From CAKVOD01 sp050872805 (GTDB lineage Bacteria; Bacillota; Clostridia; Christensenellales; UBA1242), in NCBI GenBank assembly GCA_050872805.1, contig JBNMHN010000019.1, positions 1-17,406 of the forward strand: 17,406 bases of DNA, given 5' to 3'. The position numbers were made by a program, and so were the translations under genes. Below are positions 13,509 through 17,406 of this stretch, piece after piece (position 1 is the first letter of the stretch; the number at the start of each line of letters is the position of its first letter). The notes under the pieces are model-generated. The model ran no database searches and had not been told where the DNA came from. It worked only from the letters and a program-made list of their open reading frames with translations.

Positions 13509-14909
13509 TTATTTGCTTGAGTCGGTGTCGTCGGTAGAAAGTTTTTCGCCTTTTGCATATTCGCCGACGAATACGTCAAGGTAGCCGTCTTGCTCGTCAT
13601 ACTGTGTGAGGTCGACAATGTGTGTGTAGTATGTTGTAGTGTCGTCCACTTTGTTTGAGGCAAGATATGTGATAAATCTGCCGTCGAAATCGACGTACTT
13701 GCTAGCGTCGTTTTTACCTTCGACGCTGCTGCTCAAAATTTCTTTTGCTTCAAATGTTGTATCGGTCAAGTCGATGACGTAGATTTGAACTGCACTTTCT
13801 CTAACATATACTTTTGAACCACTACTGAACAAAATGTTGTATTTTTTGCTAGCGATTGTTGTTCTTGAAGTTTCGCCGTTTGCACCAGTTTTAACAAAAT
13901 ATGTTCCGCTATCGTTTGTTGCGATAACGCCGCCTTCAAAATCACCTTGTTCACCACCAACTACAAAGTAGTTTGAATAACTATTGTTGTAGTAGATGTT
14001 TTCACTGTTTTCAAATGAAGAACCCAAAGTGTTGCTTGCAAATACTGTGCTGCCATTTTGCGCTTTCTCATAATAAAGTTTGCCAGCAACGGCACCTTTC
14101 AATGTGTAACTTGCGGTGTTGTTGTCGACGACAACTTTCGTTTCTTCAGTCGTCAAGTTATAGGAACTAATTTTGTTTGTATCGGCAGTTGCTTGTGTGA
14201 AGAACACTGATTGTTCAAATTCTGTTGCGCTTTGATTATATTCATATGTTGAAATTTCGCTCCACGCAACGCCCGTTACATCTTCAGCAATCTTTGTTTT
14301 GCCCTTGTTTTTGCCCTTGCTAAATTCAAAGGTAATCAAGTTAGTTCCGTCCAAAATTGTCAAGTATGTTGACGCGGTCTTTGCGTCCTTGCTAAATTTT
14401 GAAACATTGAATTGAACGCTTGAGTATGATGACTCGGTTGTGTAAATTCTCTTATTGTCCGTTCCGTCAATCTTGCAGCGGTAGAAGTCGACGCGGTCTT
14501 TCAAAAGTGTACCGCTCTTGTCCTTTTGATTGTTTGGCGAAGCATAGTAGATGTAGTTATCATAGATATAGAATCCGCCAAATTCGTAGCAAGTGATTTT
14601 GGAAACAATTTGCACCGCGCCCGTCACGTTGCCGTCCTCATCGACAGACAATGCACCGTCGTTGAGTTCGATACGATAAATTCCGCCGCGGACAACTTTC
14701 CCGTCCTTGTTTGTTTTGTCCGTGATTTCATCGACGCCGTAAAAGCCGTTCATAAAGTACACAAAGTTCCCCTTGCGAACCTGCATTCCGCCGTTGCCGT
14801 ACACGGTATCGTCAATTTTTGGGTTACCCTTAACCGCTGAGCCGCACGCGGTCATCACGACTGCCACAACTGCGATTGTTATTACTAATAAAATTTGTTT
14901 AAAAGACAT
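13509..14909 (-). CDS. Lipoprotein with predicted beta-propeller (DUF5050-like)
   Basis: This 466-residue protein has a lipoprotein signal peptide: a hydrophobic segment (6-19) ending in VVMTAC with the lipidated Cys at 22, so the mature protein should be anchored on the outer face of the membrane. The rest is a series of beta-hairpin modules of the type (hydrophobic)-Y-Y/F...G-x-I-Y-R...DG, as in the DUF5050 family and other propellers. Examples are FVYFMNGF then GGIYRIELNDG, NYIYYASPNN then FYRCKIDGTDNKRIY, KLYYEKAQNG, GTYFVKTGANG, SKVYVRESAVQIYVIDLTD and RFITYLASN. No catalytic motif is visible. The last ~15 residues are polar (KLSTDDTDSSK). It is a single-gene unit with an upstream promoter (15040-15068) and a terminator at 13433. 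AGGTG lies before the ATG. Ligand and role are unknown; sensing or binding at the cell surface is a guess. Confidence 0.85.
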   Translation of the reverse strand: MSFKQILLVITIAVVAVVMTACGSAVKGNPKIDDTVYGNGGMQVRKGNFVYFMNGFYGVDEITDKTNKDGKVVRGGIYRIELNDGALSVDEDGNVTGAVQIVSKITCYEFGGFYIYDNYIYYASPNNQKDKSGTLLKDRVDFYRCKIDGTDNKRIYTTESSYSSVQFNVSKFSKDAKTASTYLTILDGTNLITFEFSKGKNKGKTKIAEDVTGVAWSEISTYEYNQSATEFEQSVFFTQATADTNKISSYNLTTEETKVVVDNNTASYTLKGAVAGKLYYEKAQNGSTVFASNTLGSSFENSENIYYNNSYSNYFVVGGEQGDFEGGVIATNDSGTYFVKTGANGETSRTTIASKKYNILFSSGSKVYVRESAVQIYVIDLTDTTFEAKEILSSSVEGKNDASKYVDFDGRFITYLASNKVDDTTTYYTHIVDLTQYDEQDGYLDVFVGEYAKGEKLSTDDTDSSK

Positions 14910-14995
14910 ATTCGCACCTATATATTTTTATTATTGCCGTATCAAATTGATATAAACGCCAAACGTCCATTTTTTTGACACTCAATTTTTTGTAC

Positions 14996-15025
14996 TTGTC
15001 AACATATATTACATAAAGATATATT
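14996..15025 (+). promoter_or_regulatory. Possible promoter for the Q/N-rich gene at 15106
   Basis: TTGTCA (14996-15001), an 18-bp spacer, and TATATT (15020-15025). It predicts a start near 15032, pointing towards the oppositely directed promoter at 15040-15068. Confidence 0.35.
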
Positions 15026-15039
15026 GAATTAGTAGCAAA

Positions 15040-15068
15040 AGTATAACATTTTTTTCAAATTAAGTCAA
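15040..15068 (-). promoter_or_regulatory. SigA-type promoter of the lipoprotein gene
   Basis: On the minus strand: TTGACT (15068-15063), a 17-bp spacer, and TATACT (15045-15040) with TG one base upstream of the -10. This leaves a 5' UTR of about 120 bases before the ATG at 14909. Confidence 0.75.
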
Positions 15069-15105
15069 TGAATTTGATAAGCAATATAAATTTGGAGGAC
15101 AAAAA

Positions 15106-15705
15106 ATGCGACAACAGCCATACGAACACCTATTATCGACACAAAACATTTGCACGCAGAGCACTGCCACGTGCAGAACGCCAAGTTTTACGAAAAACAC
15201 GCAGCCGACTTCCACTCGCGCAAACGGAATGGGCGGACTATCTTCACTACTAGGAAATGCTGCAAACTTGTCAAAAGTCGGCGGGCTACTCGGCAATATG
15301 CTGAAAAACAACAATCAAAGCGCGCCGCAAACACAAAGTAGCAATACTTTCCCACAAAATATGGGTTTTGGCGCGCCGCAACTGCAAAAGACAAACAATA
15401 ATACAAACTATTTTCAGGAAAATGCGCAACAAAACAATGTTTTTTCTCAATCAAACACGGCTGCCACGCTTCAATCAAATATAAGCGGCGCCGACCAAGG
15501 CAACGCGCAAAATATGGCGCAAAACTTCCCGACGACAAACCCGCAATACGCGCTGGAGACGCTTTTGCACCCGCAGCCAAACGTTCGCGCGCAAGTCACG
15601 GGGCAAGCCGAACGCCCGCAAAACGCGCTGCAGGACAATCGAAACTGTGTTTTGAGACAAATGCAACTGCACAATGACTATTTGTCACGCATTCCGCACA
15701 ATTAA
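15106..15705 (+). CDS. Q/N-rich hypothetical protein
   Basis: This is a 199-residue protein of low complexity, rich in Q, N, T, S and A, with no signal peptide. A short hydrophobic glycine-leucine segment (GMGGLSSLLGNAANLSKVGG, about 41-60, then LLGNMLKNN) is the only part that could form an amphipathic helix or membrane contact. The last ~50 residues are more ordered and basic (YALETLLHPQPNVRAQV, then RNCVLRQMQLHNDYLSRIPH). Such a helical C-terminus behind a disordered linker suggests a binding tail. The ATG has GGAGG 8 bases upstream. The next gene, also Q/N-rich, starts 94 bases on without an intervening terminator, so they probably share a transcript. I do not recognise the family. Confidence 0.75.
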   Translation: MRQQPYEHLLSTQNICTQSTATCRTPSFTKNTQPTSTRANGMGGLSSLLGNAANLSKVGGLLGNMLKNNNQSAPQTQSSNTFPQNMGFGAPQLQKTNNNTNYFQENAQQNNVFSQSNTAATLQSNISGADQGNAQNMAQNFPTTNPQYALETLLHPQPNVRAQVTGQAERPQNALQDNRNCVLRQMQLHNDYLSRIPHN

Positions 15706-15773
15706 GAATAGAAAAACATCAAAAGGCGGCAAGTTTCGACAAAAGTGGCAAGATTTTTTAATTATAGAATATA

Positions 15774-15779
15774 TATAAT
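15774..15779 (+). promoter_or_regulatory. Possible -10 box of the 436-residue hypothetical gene
   Basis: A TATAAT lies about 20 bases before the ATG at 15800, in a very AT-rich stretch. No -35 box is found at the right spacing, so this may be chance. Confidence 0.25.
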
Positions 15780-15799
15780 TGTAATCGGAGGAAAACAAG

Positions 15800-17110
15800 A
15801 TGTTTGCAAAGAAAAAAATTGTTCTCAATAGCGCGCAAAGCAACAACAGGCACGGCGTGGCGGAAATCACGCGGCTTGACAACCTAACTCAGTTGTCAAT
15901 CAAGTTAAACAACTTTCGCCCGAACTACGACAGCGACTATGTTTTTTTGCTAAAGAACAATGATTTGCAACAAAAAATTACGCTCGCAAATCCGTGCGAC
16001 TTTTCTTGCGACGTCAGCATTCCAATCGACTTAAACAAAAAAATATCGTGTCTTTTGATTGAAAGCGGCGAAAAACAAATCCCTTTGTTTTGGGGCGGAA
16101 CTGAAACACAAACGCAAGTTATGTCGATTTTAAATGAGGAGACTGCGCGCCAAAAACTGCGCCTTGATGGGCAAACCCTCACACACACGTTCAAAGAATG
16201 TGGCGACACAAACGAAAGCGCGCCGCACACGTTTGAGCAGTCCTTTGCGCGTGACACAATTGCGCACGACAATGTGAGTGACAACGCCTATTCCGCACCC
16301 GCGCAAAATGGGTGGCAAGCCGCCCCGCCAGTAAATGAGGTTGTTGCAAATTCACATAATTATCAAGACAATGTTTCTCAATCGCAGTATGAACAACCTT
16401 GCAACAATGTTTGCTGCAACTGTCCAAGCTTTGACCAAAGTGACATTGAAAATGTTGTTGATGACGAAATAGTCAAATATGAACTGATTGAAAATTTTAA
16501 CGAACCCGATTCGCCACAGTGCCAAAACTGCAAATATAAGAATGTTTTTTATCAAGAGAAAAATTTGGATGAAGCAAAAGAGCAATTAGCAAAAATTGCG
16601 CAAATGCAGGCAAATGAGCAAATTATGCAGTATGCCGCACAAAATACGCAGCATACTGCACAAAATATACAAGATAACTGTCATATTATGCAAGATAACG
16701 CACAAAATAGCGATTTTGGCATAGATAATGACGCAACAAATGGCATTGAAAATGAAAACGATTTACAAAATACCGAACCTTATTATTATGGGCTAATCAA
16801 AGCGCAATATGACGATATGTTTTCAAAGTATCCCGTATTTTCGCCACTAACTAACATTATTGAAAACTCAAAATGGATAGAAGTTGAGGGCGTCGATGAC
16901 CCGTACATTATGGGCATAATTTACGACGACGGCAAACCGAAATATTTGTGCTATGGCGTCGTGCAAGAGAAAAAACAAAGCCCGCCAATCGAAATAGCGG
17001 ACTCCAGCCAGTGGGTACCGTTTGACATTACAAACGAATTTGGCAGCGGCGTTTGGATAATGTACCAATCCGCCGACAACGGCGAAACAATCAAAGTCGA
17101 AGTTATATAA
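15800..17110 (+). CDS. Hypothetical protein with conserved-looking N- and C-terminal domains and a Q/N-rich linker
   Basis: This is a 436-residue protein without a signal peptide. Residues about 1-100 are beta-rich (KKKIVLNSAQ, DYVFLLKN, CDVSIPIDLNKKISCLLI, QIPLFWGG). Residues about 110-330 are low complexity, with a cysteine group (C201, C205, C206, C208, C241, C244) that could bind zinc and degenerate repeats AQNTQHTAQNIQDN (about 280-300). Residues about 333-436 form an ordered domain: PYYYGLIKAQYDDMF, SKWIEVEG, YIMGIIYDDGKPKYLCYGVV, QWVPFDI and GVWIMYQSADNGE. I recall the same W-V-x-(F/L)...G-x-G-(Y/V)-W-x-M-(Y/F)-Q pattern in hypothetical proteins of other Clostridia, but I have no function to give. 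GGAGG precedes the ATG, and a terminator follows at 17114. Confidence 0.82.
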   Translation: MFAKKKIVLNSAQSNNRHGVAEITRLDNLTQLSIKLNNFRPNYDSDYVFLLKNNDLQQKITLANPCDFSCDVSIPIDLNKKISCLLIESGEKQIPLFWGGTETQTQVMSILNEETARQKLRLDGQTLTHTFKECGDTNESAPHTFEQSFARDTIAHDNVSDNAYSAPAQNGWQAAPPVNEVVANSHNYQDNVSQSQYEQPCNNVCCNCPSFDQSDIENVVDDEIVKYELIENFNEPDSPQCQNCKYKNVFYQEKNLDEAKEQLAKIAQMQANEQIMQYAAQNTQHTAQNIQDNCHIMQDNAQNSDFGIDNDATNGIENENDLQNTEPYYYGLIKAQYDDMFSKYPVFSPLTNIIENSKWIEVEGVDDPYIMGIIYDDGKPKYLCYGVVQEKKQSPPIEIADSSQWVPFDITNEFGSGVWIMYQSADNGETIKVEVI

Positions 17111-17113
17111 GGT

Positions 17114-17147
17114 AAAACAAGCGCGCAAAATTGCACGCTTGTTTTAT
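17114..17147 (+). terminator. Intrinsic terminator after the hypothetical gene
   Basis: AAAACAAGCG pairs with CGCTTGTTTT over 10 bp, with an inner GC...GC pair. The stem is followed by ATTATTTG. It starts 3 bases after the stop codon. Confidence 0.8.
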
Positions 17148-17211
17148 TATTTGTTTTCGACAAAGCACAAATAATTATTTTACTATGGATAACATTTTAT
17201 TTTAGTTATAA

Positions 17212-17241
17212 CAAACTATTTTAATCAACAAAAACTGTTTG
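17212..17241 (-). terminator. Weak terminator-like hairpin after the GAPDH gene
   Basis: On the minus strand CAAACAGTTTT pairs with AAAATAGTTTG (one mismatch, one wobble) around an 8-base loop. It lies 16 bases after the stop codon. The U-tract after the stem is poor. Confidence 0.35.
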
Positions 17242-17256
17242 AAAAATAAAGGCAAA

Positions 17257-17406
17257 CTATTTTGTTTCCATAACGCGGATGAGTTCCAAGGTTTTGTTTG
17301 AATACCCCCATTCATTGTCGTACCACGCGACAAGTTTAAAGAACTTATCACTCATTTCACTGCCTGCGAGCGCGTCATAGATACACGTGTGTGGATTTGT
17401 GATAAA
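17257..17406 (-). CDS. gap: Glyceraldehyde-3-phosphate dehydrogenase, C-terminal 49 residues; gene runs off the right edge
   Basis: GAPDH is the glycolytic enzyme that oxidises glyceraldehyde 3-phosphate to 1,3-bisphosphoglycerate with NAD+ and phosphate. The visible end reads FFKLVAWYDNEWGYSNKTLE and closes with LIRVMETK. The WYDNEWGYS signature is diagnostic for the C-terminus of type I GAPDH. The reading frame is open to base 17406, so the catalytic cysteine and the NAD-binding fold are outside the window. It faces the Q/N-rich pair tail to tail. The gene marks a return to core chromosome at the right end. Confidence 0.96.
   Translation of the reverse strand, partial: FITNPHTCIYDALAGSEMSDKFFKLVAWYDNEWGYSNKTLELIRVMETK

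Noticed and set aside
15188..15580. A 130-codon minus-strand open frame opposite the Q/N-rich gene
   Set aside because: It arises from the low-complexity Q/N codons on the other strand; no ribosome site or domain.
16620..16715. Tandem-looking GCACAAAATA and CAAGATAAC copies, considered as a CRISPR or satellite array
   Set aside because: The units are short, unevenly spaced and in frame, coding for AQN/QDN low-complexity protein sequence.
17212..17263. Direct repeat CAAACTATTTT at 17212-17222 and 17253-17263
   Set aside because: It is only 11 bases, AT-rich, and one copy overlaps the end of the GAPDH gene; chance is the simpler explanation.

Overview
The window looks like a chromosomal segment of an uncultured, spore-forming, Gram-positive Clostridia-type bacterium. 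Three things point there: the spore-maturation pair spmA/spmB at the left end, strong GGAGG-type ribosome sites and T-rich intrinsic terminators, and several protein types familiar from gut Clostridia (a zinc-ribbon protein, a DUF1540-like cysteine protein, a DUF5050-like lipoprotein, a DUF11-type fragment). The assignment to Clostridia is inference from gene content; no rRNA or other phylogenetic marker except the tail of GAPDH is present.

Layout. 1-1007 (minus): spmB (5' part only) and spmA, overlapping by 19 bp. 1091-2430 (plus): a compact cassette in which a small toxin-like protein is flanked on both sides by paralogous 108-residue immunity-like proteins. 2526-2792 (plus): a zinc-ribbon protein with its own promoter and terminator. 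3072-10646 (plus): one giant gene for a 2,524-residue secreted, C-terminally membrane-anchored surface protein built from about 16 degenerate Ig-like modules, with a clear promoter, a 5' UTR hairpin and a terminator. 10647-11018: an intergenic stretch packed with short GC-rich hairpins and repeats. 11019-11261 (plus): an 80-residue fragment that reads like the start of a DUF11 repeat surface protein and stops mid-domain.

11509-14909 (minus): three separately terminated genes, namely an amidase_3-like protein with two peptidoglycan-binding domains, a cysteine-rich DUF1540-like protein, and a lipoprotein predicted to be a beta-propeller. 15106-17110 (plus): two Q/N-rich hypothetical proteins, probably one transcript, closed by a terminator. 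17257-17406 (minus): the C-terminus of glyceraldehyde-3-phosphate dehydrogenase.

How it fits together. The centre of the window is mostly cell-envelope accessory material (giant adhesin-like protein, lipoprotein, wall hydrolase-like protein, surface-protein remnant) set between housekeeping and sporulation genes. The best candidate for an unusual system is the immunity-toxin-immunity cassette at 1091-2430. The other strong oddities are the hairpin-dense intergenic region after the giant gene, a possible one-base frameshift that lengthens SpmA, and an amidase that lacks a usual zinc ligand.
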